Shown here piece by piece: positions 1 through 13,000 of a stretch of 64,000 nucleotides of DNA. Within the stretch, counting starts at the first letter, position 1. Each line of letters opens with the position of its first letter. Source of the stretch: Ignelater luminosus. Lineage: Eukaryota > Arthropoda > Insecta > Coleoptera > Elateridae. The notes beneath the pieces are model-generated. The model saw only the letters and a program-made list of their open reading frames with translations, searched no databases and was not told where the DNA came from. The DNA is taken from contig VTPC01008088.1 in NCBI GenBank assembly GCA_011009095.1, positions 127,315-191,314 on the forward strand, given 5' to 3'. A program made the translations under genes and the position numbers.

Positions 1-568
1 GACGATTTTTGACAAAATCAACTTTTAATTTATCTTCAGACAATGTTGATATTGTAATAACAACCGCGTCATATTCACTTGGCATGGTTAATAATAAATG
101 ACACACAATATCCATTTCTTCTACGGTTGCACCAGCAGATTTGAGATCACGAATAGTTTTATCAAAACGAAGAAAATGTTTATCCATTTTTTCTTGGGCA
201 GGATTAAATTTCATCAACAAAAGTGATTTTCTCAAATAAAGCTGATTAGCAATACCTTTACGGGCAAACGCTTGTTGCAGAGCAGTCCACATCTCATAAG
301 CTGTACTTTTTCCCTTAACATATTCCAAATATTCATCAGCAATTTTCATTACAATTTCAGATTTGCATTTTCTGTCATTTTTAATGTAATCTTTTAGAAG
401 AGCTTTCTTGGAGACCTTTTCATCAGCTGTATCGGTTGCAAGAGGAGTCACTTCCGCAGCATTCAAACAGTCCTTTACAGCAAAGTCCGACAAGTCAAGA
501 GATTCTAAACGAGTTTCAACACGAAAACGCCAGTCATCAAAATTATTGCGATCGAATAACGGAATCAT
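1..568 (-). mobile_element. Copia-type LTR retrotransposon, 5' part of gag (cut by the window edge)
   Basis: The minus strand is open without a stop for about 189 codons from the ATG at 566-568 to the window edge. The product starts MIPLFDRNNFDDWRFRVE, has a middle block AYEMWTALQQAF and later KMDKHFLRFDKTIRDL and LLLTMPSEYD. This is the order of blocks in the copia-type gag family (the DUF4219/UBN2 type in Pfam terms). Gag packages the element RNA in cytoplasmic particles. The primer-binding site and the end of an LTR lie just upstream (720-733 and beyond), in the right order for this strand. No frameshift or stop is seen, so the copy is probably fairly young; the rest of the polyprotein lies outside the window. 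The plus-strand ORF over this region is a shadow. Confidence 0.85.
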
Positions 569-719
569 ACATTTTTCATCATGTGATATTTTGAAAAACA
601 ATAAATGCGAACAAGCACGGGTGCACGTCACTATAACCTCAACGAGTGAACTCACGAAAAAACGACACAGAGTCAACAAACGTGAAACACAAACTCGCAA
701 AAAAGTTATTTAAAGCACT

Positions 720-733
720 CTGGGCCCATAACC
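720..733 (-). other. Copia primer-binding site (initiator tRNA-Met type)
   Basis: On the minus strand this reads GGTTATGGGCCCAG. From memory it is the same as the primer-binding site of Drosophila copia, which pairs with the anticodon region of initiator tRNA-Met rather than the tRNA 3' end. It sits about 150 bp upstream of the gag start, as expected. Confidence 0.8.
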
Positions 734-888
734 TGAGAAAGGTAAGTAAACACTTTCTGATGAAGAATGTGTATTCAAAATAAAAGTACAAAATAACATT
801 AAGAAATTAACACAAACAACCTGACAATTATGTGTCTACTTTAGTTAGTTACAAAAAGCAAAGATGGCGGGAGCGCTAGTGTCATCAT
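734..888 (-). repeat. Probable copia 5' LTR (outer boundary tentative)
   Basis: The LTR should begin directly next to the primer-binding site. Here the minus strand ends in CTTTCTCA immediately before it, so the usual CA terminus is present at 734-735. The far boundary is a guess: a TG start at about 888 (TGATGACACTAGCG on the minus strand) would give an LTR of about 155 bp. The second LTR and the target duplication lie outside the window, so the length cannot be proven. Confidence 0.45.
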
Positions 889-1695
889 AATAGAAATTGA
901 GAAAATTGTCATTCGTTGTCAATTTCAATTATTATAAAATTTCTTGAGTTTATCTAACGGTAGGTATTATTTCAATTAATAAAATTTAATAAAAATAAGA
1001 ACGTTTTTAACCGGTTTTTAAAACCTATTTACAAAAACGAAATCCTGATAAATTAATGAGAACGAAAAAATTACTGAAATATTCCGGTTATGGTAAAACA
1101 AAACTGAAAGATATATTTTTCGTGTTTAGTCCCTGCTCCTAAACGCAAGGTTTACTTATTATAATTAATTAATTATTATTATCGTCTCGTGTTTAAATAG
1201 TGTAGTCTTTTAACGTCTTAAGATTGCATACACTATCACCTTGTAATAAATATGAAAGTTAATAAATTAAAAATATTAAAATAAGACGACTAAACGAATG
1301 AAAAAAATACATTCAGTGCTGTTTTTTTATAAATTAATTTTTTATTTATTGTTAAATTATTCTGAGACATTTTATAAACAAATTTATTTATGTGTGTACT
1401 GTTTAATAACCAAAAAAATAAACAAAGATTATTTGATACTTTTTAAATTTTTGATGGTATGTGTTGGATGTATATCATCATTTTCTTGTATACATTGTAC
1501 GATTGTACTATAGACTACTAAAAAAAGGTTGGCCACTCTGAATATATACGTGGTATGCGTTTTCTGTTGGTCAAACATGGCGATTGTGGGGCACCCAACC
1601 TAAAAGTTTACATTATTTATCTATGTATACTTGAATAAGTATATTTGTGATTTAGCGCAAGTTTTTTAGCAAAATGATTGTTTGAACATACAAAT
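889..1695. other. AT-rich stretch with no recognised gene
   Basis: I see no coding similarity here. The short plus-strand ORF at 1298-1513 is low-complexity, rich in Ile, Leu and Lys, and looks random. The last 150 bp would hold the promoter of the THAP gene. Confidence 0.4.
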
Positions 1696-2153
1696 ATGCC
1701 TAGTTTTTGCTGTATTCTGGGCTGCGGAAGTAGGGCAGAAAGAGACCAAGTCAGTTTTTTTAGAATACCTAAAATACTAAATTTTAAACACAGGAAAGAT
1801 TTAAACGAACTTTCTAAAGAAAGGCAAACAGAGTGGTTGCAAGCAATTAGAAGGAATGATTTCTCAGGATCAAAACTAAACAATGCTCGAGTTTGTTCAA
1901 AACATTTTATATCAGGTATTAAAAAAAGTAATTTCACTCTTATTTACTTTACCTCCACCTTATGGAATATAGGGGGAAGAAAATATTGTTTAGGTTTAAA
2001 TTTATTGTAATTTAATTTCGTTAAATAGGGAAGCCTGCTGCTTTACGAGACACATTAAATCCTGATTGGATACCAAATATTGATATGGGATATAGATATA
2101 ATTTGTTTGAAGCAGATAGAGAAGTTGAGAAAGCCAATACAAGCAATATATAA
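1696..2153 (+). CDS. THAP-type zinc-finger protein, two exons (possibly transposon-derived)
   Basis: Exon 1 is 1696-1915 and exon 2 is 2029-2153, joined by a GT-AG intron (gt at 1916, ag at 2027-2028) that keeps the frame. The product of about 114 residues starts MPSFCCILGCGSRAERD. It shows the THAP C2CH zinc-finger pattern: CxxxxC near the N-terminus, W in TEWLQAIRR, then CSKHF. The spliced exon gives SGKPAALRDTLNPDWIPNI, the usual end of a THAP domain. THAP domains bind DNA and occur both in host factors and in transposases. Almost nothing follows the domain, so this is a very short host gene or the DNA-binding end of a decayed transposase; a DDE_4-like relic lies 1.9 kb downstream on the same strand. 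No stop breaks the domain. Confidence 0.7.
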
Positions 2154-4007
2154 AACGTACCAAGGTTTGTATTAATCTATACAAATAGTGTCAGGCTGGA
2201 CAGAAAAGGCTCACCAAGAATTCATAAAACATGAGAACATTAATATTTAGTAAATGTGCGTATAGTTTCTTTACTCACATAAGGTAGGGGCACACTGAGA
2301 AAGTTCTTGGTATTTCAGTACTTCAGTCCAAAACTGTGCACAAAAATAAGTATTTAGGTGATATAAAGTGAGGTGTACCTGTGTGAAAGCATTATGTTCT
2401 CAACTGCATAATAGTAACTATTAATGTACAAAACAATAAAGTTTATTTTTAAGAAGTTATATCAATATTATTTTGAAGATATACTGAAAAACGGTTGTTT
2501 AAAATAATAGACTATGCAGGCCTGATTTAAAATGAATAAGGCTTTATTTTCATTACATAATACGATGACTCATGAATCATTAATACAATTATATTATTAA
2601 AATAAATAAAAACTACTCCTGTCCATAGTTCTTATTGCAAAGTAATTAAGCAGTTTTTAATTTTTATATTGTTTTATTTAAAGATTTTGGTATGTTTAGC
2701 TAACAAAAGTAGTAGTCAAAGCTGAGATTGAAGCGTCTGCTCTAACTGGCCCAAAAATCCTCGAGTTAGAAGACAATACTTCCATAAGCTATTTCAAAAT
2801 GAAAATACTTGTAAGAAAGTAGGTACAAATCAATTTAACATCTACTGATTTTACAGAAACATTTCTAAAAATATCGTTACTATCTGAAAATAATGAACAT
2901 CTAAAAATAATTAAGTTGCAACAATTTAAAGGACGATGATGTAAAAACAATATTACATGGAACAGCCAACATTCAAAGTCTTCGAGATTGACTTTAAATT
3001 TTATTTTTATATATTACCAGCTACAACGATACACAAACTTTGATGTAGATCTATCTAAACAGTCTTAGATAAAGACTATTTTTTTTTATTACACTACTAC
3101 AAATTCTTTTGAATTGTTATTTCTTACAAACTAACCTATAAGTAGCCCCGAGCTTCCAAGAAAAACATTATAAGTTGATTTCATATTACTAGTTGTTATA
3201 TTAACCGCTCAAGTAAAATTATTCAAAATGAAAATCATTCAGACATACTCCTGTTACTAACCAATCGTTGCTACTCAAGTAAGATCATCCAAACTAAATA
3301 TTCAATTTCAATAAGTATTACTAAAAGTCATTCAGATAACTAATAGGTATTAATTGTAACTGTTGTACTAAGTAACTGTAAAACTAATTTGAAATGAACA
3401 TCATTCAAATAACTGTATGAGTTCAATATTTGATTACTAAATACATTATAAACCACAATCTTAAATTAAATTAGGTTTTAGGCATTTTGTTAATATCTCA
3501 CTATTTCTTTAATAAAGTAAAAAATTATATTGTTTATTGTTCTGCTTATTGTTTTATTATGTTACAGTTTGGAAATACCAATATATCTAATCCATCAAAA
3601 GGATAAACTTCAAGGATACTTCAAAATGAATTGAAGTATTGTATTGAACTAAAAGACAATATCCTGCAAAATAACTCACTGGTTTCTATAGAAAATGTTC
3701 CAACTGTAAAATATCTCCAGCATTAAACTGTTAAAAAAACTCTTTTGAAATTGTAAATTATAGTTTAAGATGGCCCAGATATAAAGCAAATAACAGTATG
3801 AAATAAAATATTTATTGCAAATGAAAAGAAAATATTCAAAACTGTTATGATTTAACTGTTTAACATCAGTTTAAAGACTATTATAGTATATGAATAAATA
3901 TTTTAAATATAGTAATATATGATCATTTGATTATGTCCATCACCACTATAAACATCATCAAACTATTAAGTATTTAATATAGGAACTACTCCCCAAGGGT
4001 CAATATG
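2154..4007. other. AT-rich stretch, possibly the decayed middle of a THAP/DDE_4 element
   Basis: No convincing exon was found. Short diverged direct repeats are visible at about 3200-3420, where the phrases ctcaagtaa and atcattca recur. If the THAP domain and the relic at 4008 belong together, this is the eroded centre of one transposon; otherwise it is plain intergenic DNA. Confidence 0.35.
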
Positions 4008-4110
4008 TTTTATCAGTGAGGGATGGGGAGGACATGTATCTAATAAACTTTCAACGGAAGATTCTAGCTTTTTAAACCATTTACAGCCAGGAGATATTAT
4101 AATGGTCGAC
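4008..4110 (+). pseudogene. Relic of a DDE_4 superfamily transposase
   Basis: The plus-strand frame reads [15 protein letters not shown], then [16 protein letters not shown], then a stop. This matches the conserved block around the second catalytic Asp of DDE_4-type transposases, where the family pattern is roughly S..WGG..SD..., GD.ilADrG. The catalytic Asp of VDR is present. Downstream, out of frame, are pieces compatible with the next family block (around 4155-4245, including IRIPTF and GVIGAF-like text), so the copy has several frameshifts. It cannot make a working enzyme. Confidence 0.65.
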
Positions 4111-4671
4111 AGAGTTTGTTGAATTATTTCATGTGAAAGTGAAAATTCTTACTTTTACAAAGGAAAGATTCCAGTTACATCCTGTAGACTAGAAGACTCA
4201 CACACTGGCTCATATTAGGATACCTACATTTTAAGGGAGTAATTGGGGCTTTTTCACAAAGTTCATTGCTTCTGACAAGGATATCAAACACAAAACTACG
4301 AAGAATAGTAAACACTAAAGTAACTTGTAACACGCATGTAGAAGATTTTATTTCAATATCTTATCTGGTTCTTGAAATATTGAAAAATTAACCTTTGACA
4401 TCCTGTACCTAAGAAAAAAAAGTTATAAGGCAAAGGAGGCTGAATTTTTGTCGAAAAAATGCGTCTGCCAAATATTTGCACTCACTTCCAAAACACCCTG
4501 TATAACATTTAATAAATGGTAGTTTTATTTTATAATGTTGGTTATGCGATGACGTTTTCTTAATTTTAGCTGTCAAATATCTTCCTAACCTATACTTATT
4601 AGGGTATGAATAAAAGTTGATATTTGATACAAATCTTAAATTACTAATAAAATAGAACTTCGTTTAAAAAG
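4111..4671. other. Transposon tail and EIF2B2 upstream region
   Basis: It contains further broken DDE_4-like coding text to about 4300 and an ACACCCTGT motif at 4493-4501, which recurs at transposon ends elsewhere in the window. The last 150 bp before 4672 must contain the EIF2B2 promoter; no TATA box or other clear signal was identified. Confidence 0.4.
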
Positions 4672-6371
4672 ATGCCCGAGAGTGATGATTTTTCTGATAT
4701 TATCAGGTTAATAAGCGATATAAGGCATGGGTAAATATGACATTCTTGAACCAATAGCACATATTGTAGCATTATTTTTTTATTTCTAGGAAGCTATATA
4801 ACTCCTATGATGTAGCTATTCAAACAGAAGAACTCATAGAAAAATTAATATCACATGGGCAATGGAAGACAGCTCAGTAAGTGCTGGAAAGTTTAAATGC
4901 AACTAATTATCATTTCGTGCAATATTAAAGTTTCCATTTTTCTCTTTTCATATTAACAATTTAAAACATTGTAAATATGTGATGTACATTGTACATTTTA
5001 TTGGTAATGGTAAATTCCATCCTGTATACATTTGTTATTTGGTTAATTACAGCACTTTTAAAAAATCTTAAATCTTATAGTAAATAAAGGTGAACATCTT
5101 ATTTTTTATTCTTTTTTTAATTTTACATAAACCACTTCAATATGTCTGGTACTGACAGTAACATTAACTACAAAATTGGTCATTAATTATGTGTTAATAA
5201 AATAACAATAAATTGTATTATGAACATGTTTCTAGAATTTATAAAGTGGATCAATTTTTAGAGAATTGATGGATTTAATTAAATTACGAATTGAAAAACT
5301 TATGACTGCTCTTCCTCAAGAAGCAACATCGGTAAACATTATGCGACATATTTTAAAGATCATTAGAGAAGAATATGATGCAGGTTTCAAGGTAAACTAT
5401 AGCTTTTCATAATCTTCCAAATAAGTAATATTATTTTATAGGGTAGAGGAGAAGGGCAGCAATCGCTACATCATCTTGTGACTGCTGATCCAGAAAATGA
5501 CGCGGATGACTATTCAAAGCCATTATCAAACCTGCGTTCTTCACTTTTAGATAATTTAGCTGAATATAAAGTGGAATTAGAATCAAGGTAATAAAATTAG
5601 ACAAATATACTTTAAAATATATATCTTAAAAGTTGCATTTTAGTGCCGATAACATTGCAGCACAAGCCTCAGAACATATTCACTCAAAAGAAATTATTCT
5701 TACTATAGGTAAATCAAACACAGTTGAGAATTTTTTGAAATCGGCTGCTAAGAGTCGTCAATTTGAAGTTATTGTTGTTGAAGCTGCACCATTATATCAT
5801 GTAAGACCTATAATATTAATGTGTTGTTTTCTTATAAAAGGTAAATATTATTTGTAGGGTCATTCAATGGCAGTGAGTTTAGCAAAAAGCAATATACAAA
5901 CAACTGTTATATCAGATTCTGCAGTATTTGCTATGATGTCCCGTGTCAACAAAGTAATAGTAGGAACACATACAGTTATGGCAAATGGAGGATTAAGAGC
6001 TGCATGTGGTGTACATATGGTGGCACTTGCAGCTAAACACTATTCTGTTCCTATGATGGTTTTAGCACATATGTATAAATTAAGCCCAGTTCATTTATGT
6101 TCTTATGAACAAGATGCTTTTAATGTTTGTGCCTCACCCGCCAATGTACTGCCTTATTCAAGTGGTCCACTATTAAACAAAGTACATGTTTATAATCCAG
6201 TTTTTGATTATGTACCACCTGAATTAGTTACTCTATTTATTTCACATCAGTAAGTGATTCATTTTGGTAGTAAAACATTAATCAATTACATTCCTTTTCA
6301 GAGGTGGAAATGCTTCATCCTATGTTTATCAATTGTTGTCGGAATTGTATCATCCTGATGATTACGAGTAA
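4672..6371 (+). CDS. EIF2B2: Translation initiation factor eIF2B subunit beta
   Basis: Seven exons read cleanly: 4672-4730, 4790-4876, 5262-5391, 5442-5587, 5644-5800, 5858-6249 and 6302-6371, all GT-AG and all keeping frame. The product is about 346 residues. eIF2B is the GDP/GTP exchange factor for eIF2; the beta subunit is part of the regulatory alpha/beta/delta core that senses phosphorylated eIF2 in the cytoplasm. Recognition rests on the C-terminal half: [79 protein letters not shown] and the ending ELYHPDDYE. These fit the beta subunit better than alpha or delta. The start is the first ATG (MPESDDFSD). Two ORFs that look separate are exons 5 and 6 of this gene. Length is normal and no damage is seen. 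Confidence 0.95.
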
Positions 6372-6468
6372 TATTAACATTGGAATAGAAATAAGAGCTT
6401 TTTGTACGTTATTGTATTATTTAATATTCCTAATCATTATTTTAATGTTATTTTAAATCATGTTGATA

Positions 6469-6474
6469 AATAAA
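6469..6474 (+). terminator. Polyadenylation signal of EIF2B2
   Basis: AATAAA lies 98 bp after the EIF2B2 stop and is followed by a T-rich stretch. A minus-strand AATAAA (plus 6496-6501) lies 22 bp further on and probably serves mago nashi, so the two 3' ends nearly meet. Confidence 0.65.
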
Positions 6475-6495
6475 GATTTTTTTAGCCCACAACTA

Positions 6496-6501
6496 TTTAT
6501 T
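6496..6501 (-). terminator. Probable polyadenylation signal of mago nashi
   Basis: TTTATT on the plus strand is AATAAA on the minus strand, about 100 bp past the mago nashi stop. Other AATAAA-like words occur nearer the stop, around 6577-6585, so the exact site is not certain. Confidence 0.45.
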
Positions 6502-6598
6502 TACTTAAATATAATTCTTTTTAAAAAACAGTTACAAAACTTGTGAGGTTGTTTACAGATTATGTACTTACATATAAATAAATTTATACAAATGATTC

Positions 6599-7045
6599 TT
6601 ATATGGGTTTAATTTTAAAATGTAATCCAATTAATGAAAATACAAGGCATTTTAAATCTTGCACGAGGTAATAAAAGCAACGCAGTCCTTCAGGATCTTT
6701 TGATTGACTCACATCCAGTAACGAACCAGTTTTCGATGTAGTAAATGAAATATGTTCATCACCAATTACAATTTCTAATTCTTGTCTTCCAATGCGATCT
6801 GGTTGAGGCCACAATGAATCATCTTCTTGCATTATTTCAGAATCAAGAATTATTCTTCGTAATTCTTCCATCACGCATGGATGAACATAAACTTCTTTAC
6901 GGATCATGGTATCATTTTTGTAATTAGAATTGTTGGCGTAACGAAGTTTACCATCTGGCCGAAATTCGAATTCAAGAAACTCGTGGCCAAACTTGCCTTT
7001 ATGGCCCACATAATAACGTAGATAAAATTCCGACGAAGACGACAT
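6599..7045 (-). CDS. mago: Mago nashi, core exon junction complex protein
   Basis: A single uninterrupted exon of 148 codons. Mago binds Y14 (RBM8A) and locks eIF4A3 on spliced mRNA; in insects it is also needed for germ-plasm mRNA localisation. The sequence is full length and very conserved: [86 protein letters not shown] and the ending GLHFKIKPI. The start at 7045 ([12 protein letters not shown]) matches the family N-terminus after a short variable head. There is no intron. No poly(A) tract or flanking duplication suggests a retrocopy, and no stop or frameshift is present, so I treat it as the working gene. It converges on EIF2B2 with 227 bp between the stops. Confidence 0.96.
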   Translation of the reverse strand: MSSSSEFYLRYYVGHKGKFGHEFLEFEFRPDGKLRYANNSNYKNDTMIRKEVYVHPCVMEELRRIILDSEIMQEDDSLWPQPDRIGRQELEIVIGDEHISFTTSKTGSLLDVSQSKDPEGLRCFYYLVQDLKCLVFSLIGLHFKIKPI

Positions 7046-10000
7046 TAATGGACAATTTTTACCGGTAGAAAATCAGAATACACATACACACTTCGACAAG
7101 AGGTTAACTCTTGAATGCTTTTTGATTATTTTGTTATAAATCAAGGTCAAATGGCTATCTTCTAGTGTTGCCACTCACGTACCTACAAAAATCCCTACAG
7201 GAGATAAGAATTGTTTTCCCTAGATAATCTTGGCCCGTACTCTTTAAAATTTTGCTAGTTAGAGCGGTTAAAGCTAGAAAACCTTTGTTTTCAAGATACT
7301 TTTAGCAAAGGTATGTTTGGTATTCTCTAAAGATAATTATACGAAGCTTTATGTCGTTTTAGTAAACGCGAAGACGAACCGCACACTTTGGCAACATTGT
7401 TGTAGATGCTTTTGATTAGGCAGAATTGTTATGACGTTTTATAGGCGCTTTTATAAAAAATAGAAAATCGTTTGAATTTTTCGGAAATAACAATATTAAA
7501 TTGCTTTTATTGCAACTTCCCCTGCTATGTACAGCCCGTTACCTAGAAATCTAAAGTCTGGATAATAATAAGCACAAAGAATTCTTAATGCCATACATAA
7601 CTCGTAGTATGTAGTTGAATAACATGAAAATACAATAAAACATTATGCACACTATAGTTCGTTCGGCGAACCTATAGACTGGTTCACACCATTATCAAGC
7701 AGAAAGCACACAATCTGGTTGCTTTACACTCTTATCAATATAATCTTTTGCAGAAAACCTATAATTATTTTTTTTATTATTTAAACTATCTTTCTTTTAC
7801 TTACACTTCATGTTTATTGAAGTTAAACACTCTTTTTCAAAAAAATAAAGGTTACTTTATTTAAATGTTAACATCTGATGAGACACTGACTGACAACAAG
7901 GATTTTTCATGATAATATCACTGTACTATAGCTAAGTGATATAGGGTGATGTATTGGAGGTTTAAGGGATTGCATTCGTTTTTTGCTTTTAAATTGAGAA
8001 TTATAATTTCTGTTTACATATCAAAGATCACAGATAACATATCCACCGTGTTAATGAAACTAAGAAGATGTTAATTATTTTAGTAACAGCAGACATCTAC
8101 AGATATTAATGTTTATTATTAATAACAAAAAAATTTCTTCTGGAAATAGTTATTTAAGTTATGCAGAACATAAATTGTATGTTTGCAGCAGAAGAAGATG
8201 TTTTTGGACTGACACATAGTTCAAAATTGCTCTTGAAACTACAAAGTACATTTATAAACCAAACTGGCTTGTAATTAAAGTTAGGATTCTACACAAAATC
8301 CATCTTATTTATTAAGACTACAACCATCATTTATTAGTATATGTGCTTAAACCACATTGAATTAAATTGTATTTACACCTCAAATTGATATTTTCTGATT
8401 TTTGAGAATAAAATTACATCTTTTTCATTGCAGAAACTAGGTAAAATTGTTCAACCTCTGTAAAATGTACTTAATAGTGCATAACAGTAAAATGTAAAGA
8501 GGTAAAGTAAATTCTTTAAACACCCATAATGGTATTCAATTATGTATTTACTCACAGATTCCATTAATAATGGTTTAAGAACCTTTTTCTCAAATGACAA
8601 TAAAAGACATACAGCAATGTAATTTTTAAGTATTTAATTAGTACCCCAATTCAGTTACCAGAGTTGATAAAACACATGTAATTAGAAGCATTTTGTCAAT
8701 TGCCATTTGAGTGCTAGTGAAGTAAGTTTCAGTAAGTTGAAAATGAAAAGTTATCTTCTGTTTGTCATACTCATCTGGATTAAAAGTTATCCAAAATTGG
8801 TTCTAGATATTGAAGTAGTGTTCCATAGAGCCTGTGAAAAAGTAGGTTTTTTATTATAATGTGTATGCATTAGAAATTTTCATTTACATTTGATTTAGTA
8901 ACGTAAAATTTAAAAAAGAAACAAATTAGTTAATTATTCATATATTGTAGATCTATGACATAAGGTGTCTGGTTATGAGAAAACAGTAGTTCCTTATGAT
9001 TACTTTATTGAATTTATATGTATTTCATGACTGGTTTCACATTTGAGGCATCCTCAGATGAAATGTTATCTCAATATTCTAATAACGAGTGTTGAAGTAA
9101 ATGCATTCTCTTATAAATTAATGATTTTCCATGTGTTTTATAATATCTTGAATTTTCTGATTGTAATAATTTTTAATTTTAACGGATGTATCAATTTTTT
9201 AATGGTGTATAAATTTTTTTGCAAAATTTTTGTCTGCACATTGAGCATATTTGCTGTATGTTAGTTATTAATAAGAATAATAATTAACTTTCATAATGTC
9301 AAAAGGTTATGAAAAATTGACTTTTCATAATGAAATTAGAGAAATATTTTATGAACACACAAAGCTACGTTCACTAGTAGTGACATTTTTTATTAACCTT
9401 AAGGTTTGTTCGTTAGTTACTTTAGAACAGTTCAGAACTATTTTGAACTATTCCCATTTCGTTCATTTATGTTTTCTGGACAGTTTGGATTTTCGGAACT
9501 GTCCCTTTTTTACTCCTCTTTCAAAAGAAATATAAAATAGAATTTACACGATTTACACCACAAACATAACCTAGAAATCATAATGGTGCATACCATTATA
9601 ATAGGATACACAGCAACAAAGTTGTAAACAACTAATTAAGTGATAATACTACTTTTAGGATAGTATTCTCTACAATTATAGCAACAAACACATTTCTGAT
9701 GTTTATTCATTTTATTAAATAATTAACCTAAAAACCTGTTCATTTGAAGTCATAGTTCAGAATAGTTTGGAATATTTTACTACTGTCTTAAGATGTTGTA
9801 GCTGTCTAACAACCACAATACTAATGAACAAACCTACAATGAACATGTTTTGTAATTCTAATAAAAATATTGGTTTATTTGGAGTTTTATTGAAAATACT
9901 TCTAACATGTGACAATCTACAATGTGAGCAAGGTGTATTTGTTAATTTTCTACGTAATAAAAATAGGGTTTAGCTATAATTTTGAAAACCTTTAAAATCT

Positions 10001-13000
10001 AATAATGTCATTATAAAAGCTATCAGTCTGCATACATATTCCATTTTTAAAACCCTTCACACTGTTGCCAAATTTAACATTCTTTTTTTTCTGTCATGTG
10101 AAGAATGAAGCATTTTAGGAAGTTGGTCTTAGCAGTTTTGGGATCTGTATGAATGCTAGCACATAGCTACCTGAAGCTTTGTGTGCATTTCTCGTATACC
10201 CTGTATAAGCACCATGTGATTGTATCAGCTACCATTCTCACATTATTGGTTAAAAGAAATGTATTTGCATTAGTACCAACCATAAGTCGTATAGGTACTA
10301 GTGCCAGGTACGGTCTCGTAAATAACTAGGTAACTGACGTTTACATTTAGCATGAGATAAAACTATTGTATTGTACTTTTACATTTTAATTATCTTCTCA
10401 AGTATTTGATATTTTATTGATAGAAAATTCATTATTTACTCTTATTTTCAATATTTCATTAGGTATTATATTTATCAATTAAAGTGGTAGTTGAATAACG
10501 ATTATTACTTCCCACTCAATAGCAACCAGTACTCTGTGCGTAAAATTAACTTACATTTACGAAACTATGTATTAATAGTCTACTCTTACGATGTCGGAAG
10601 TAAAAAGGATTGATTTTTATATTCTGTTATGGAAACTTAATTTTTGTACCTTTCCTCACAACAAATGATTACAACATAATATTGCAAAAAGTAGCTGTAT
10701 TTACACAATAAACAAGTAGTACCAAACATGATTTTCTTTATTATTACAATACTACTTACATATTTATCTAAAGTAATTAAATCACAGATACATTCATGAT
10801 TATTGTAATTGTAACAAAGTGTAACTTATTATTTAAAATTGTAATAGAAAGATTACAAGCATACTTGTTATTAAAATGCATGTATGTATCAAATTTCTAG
10901 TAAAAGTCTTATTGTACTTTATAAAAACATCAACAAAATTGATATTATTTTGTAAATAATAATAAACTGCGTAGTTAAAGATAAAGGAGTATTTACAATT
11001 AGCACTGTAGGTTCATTACAAAACAATTATTACAATGATACAAGCATAAAATTGGCTTAGTGGAACATTGGAAAAGATTTTTCAGGTCTTATATTAATCA
11101 ATGAAACGGGTAAATACTGAAATAAGTAGTTAATTTCAAATTTAAAAACATATGTTTTACCACTATATATGTAATATACTTTGTAGTTATTCCCTGTTTA
11201 ATTTAGTATTTCTTGTTTCCACTTATAGAAAAAAAGGTTTTTGTATAAAGATACGAGTATTAATAATTATTTTTTAATTTTTTAAAACGCTGCGTAAAAT
11301 GCCATAAGCGAATGAATTATTGATGGTTGCTGCCAACCATCCAGGAACTTTATGATTCAAGTGCTACCACTTGCTGCCTGTTCCTGAACACAAGCATTAG
11401 CCGATTGTAATCATACACGGGGTGTCTCTGAAAGCATCTGACAAACAACGACAGCAGATTTCAGAGACAAAACAGAAGCAATTTAACCCAACTTAACCTA
11501 TATTCTAAACTGCACTGAAGAAATATTTCTTATGTTGTTTTTCAAGTATTTAAAAAACAAGAAATTTTAAATTTAACTTTGATACCCTGTATTTTGTACT
11601 TTAGGATACAGGTAAATTGGATTAAATTGTTTGTTTTATCTCCAGAATCTGCCATCAATGTTTGTTAATTGTTTTCAAAGACAAATACAGATATTAAAAA
11701 AAAATAGATATTTGGTAAATATGTATACTATTTACTATTTACAGATTTACTTTATGTAATAAAATATTGTTACTTTAAAGTTATTGTATTTAAATTAGAA
11801 ATGGCACATTTGATGAATTTACAACAACTTTTATGTAGTAAAGATAAAAACAATAAGTTAGGCCATCAATAGCAACTGCAGTAATTAAATGTAGGAAATA
11901 TTCAATTGTGCATGTTTTATAACAATATGAAATTGAGTACAAAGGTATACCAGCAAAGAATATAAATAAAAAATATTTAACAAATAAAATAGGTATACAA
12001 TTGTACGTTTAATAATCTCATTTTTAATATAAAATGAACAAATATTTAGTTTTGTATAAATGTTATTAATAATGACACATACATGCACTCTTATTCTTAC
12101 AAATATATTTGTAATTCATTTAAACATATCTCTACTGATTTCAGAATCACGTAATAATAATAAAATGGCTATAAACAGCTGCAGAATAAAATCTGCATTA
12201 TAGGAATTAACAAACTGGCTTTTTATAAACAAGCCTTGTCGACTAAGTAAAACTTATCAGATTATCAAAAAGAAATAAATATGATAAAATTTGAATAGCA
12301 AAATAAAACACAAAACAAAAGTAGACAAATCTGTTTGCCTCATAGTTCACACTAGCATATTACAACCACAGTTGGAAGGAAAAAAATAACAACACTGTTG
12401 AAGCAATAAGGCAAAGATGAAATGACTCGAATTTATAGTAAATATCAAATTTGATAAAGAAAGGTTAGTAATTATAAAGCCAAACTGGTTTTTAGTATGT
12501 GAAATGTGAAATCTTTTACCAAAAACCTTATTTGTGTATTTTCATTAATATTAAATATTTTGGTATTTTAACATACACCTTCGTTGATAATAATTCATAA
12601 AACCTCTTGATGATGTCCAACATATTCTAACCTTCAAAAGATTTTTGTTTTAAAATTATTTTACAATATTTATTTACTGTCACACACTTGATCGTTGTAA
12701 GAAGCTATACAAAATAGAAAATTTATATTCAATAAAAATAATTTAACATTAATGTTAATTCTAATAAGAATAATGGTGGGTTTGTAGGTTTCTGATCATT
12801 TCTGTTGTCTTACATACAAGATTCATTGCATAAAGGTTTAAAAGGGATTATTTCATAAAATATTATTATTATTAAAATATTACAGAGGGATTAAATTAAA
12901 GAATATAGTTCAGCAATGAAGAATATGCCGACATTATTTTTTTTATGGCTTTGCAACAGTAATGCTTTAGAAAGTTGTTGGAAACATACACATAATACTA

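Noticed and set aside
408-713. Plus-strand ORF of 101 codons, Ser/Lys/Arg-rich
   Set aside because: It is antisense to the copia gag, which has clear family similarity.
9043-9973. Three plus-strand ORFs of 68-79 codons
   Set aside because: Low-complexity Phe/Ile/Leu-rich translations typical of random AT-rich DNA.
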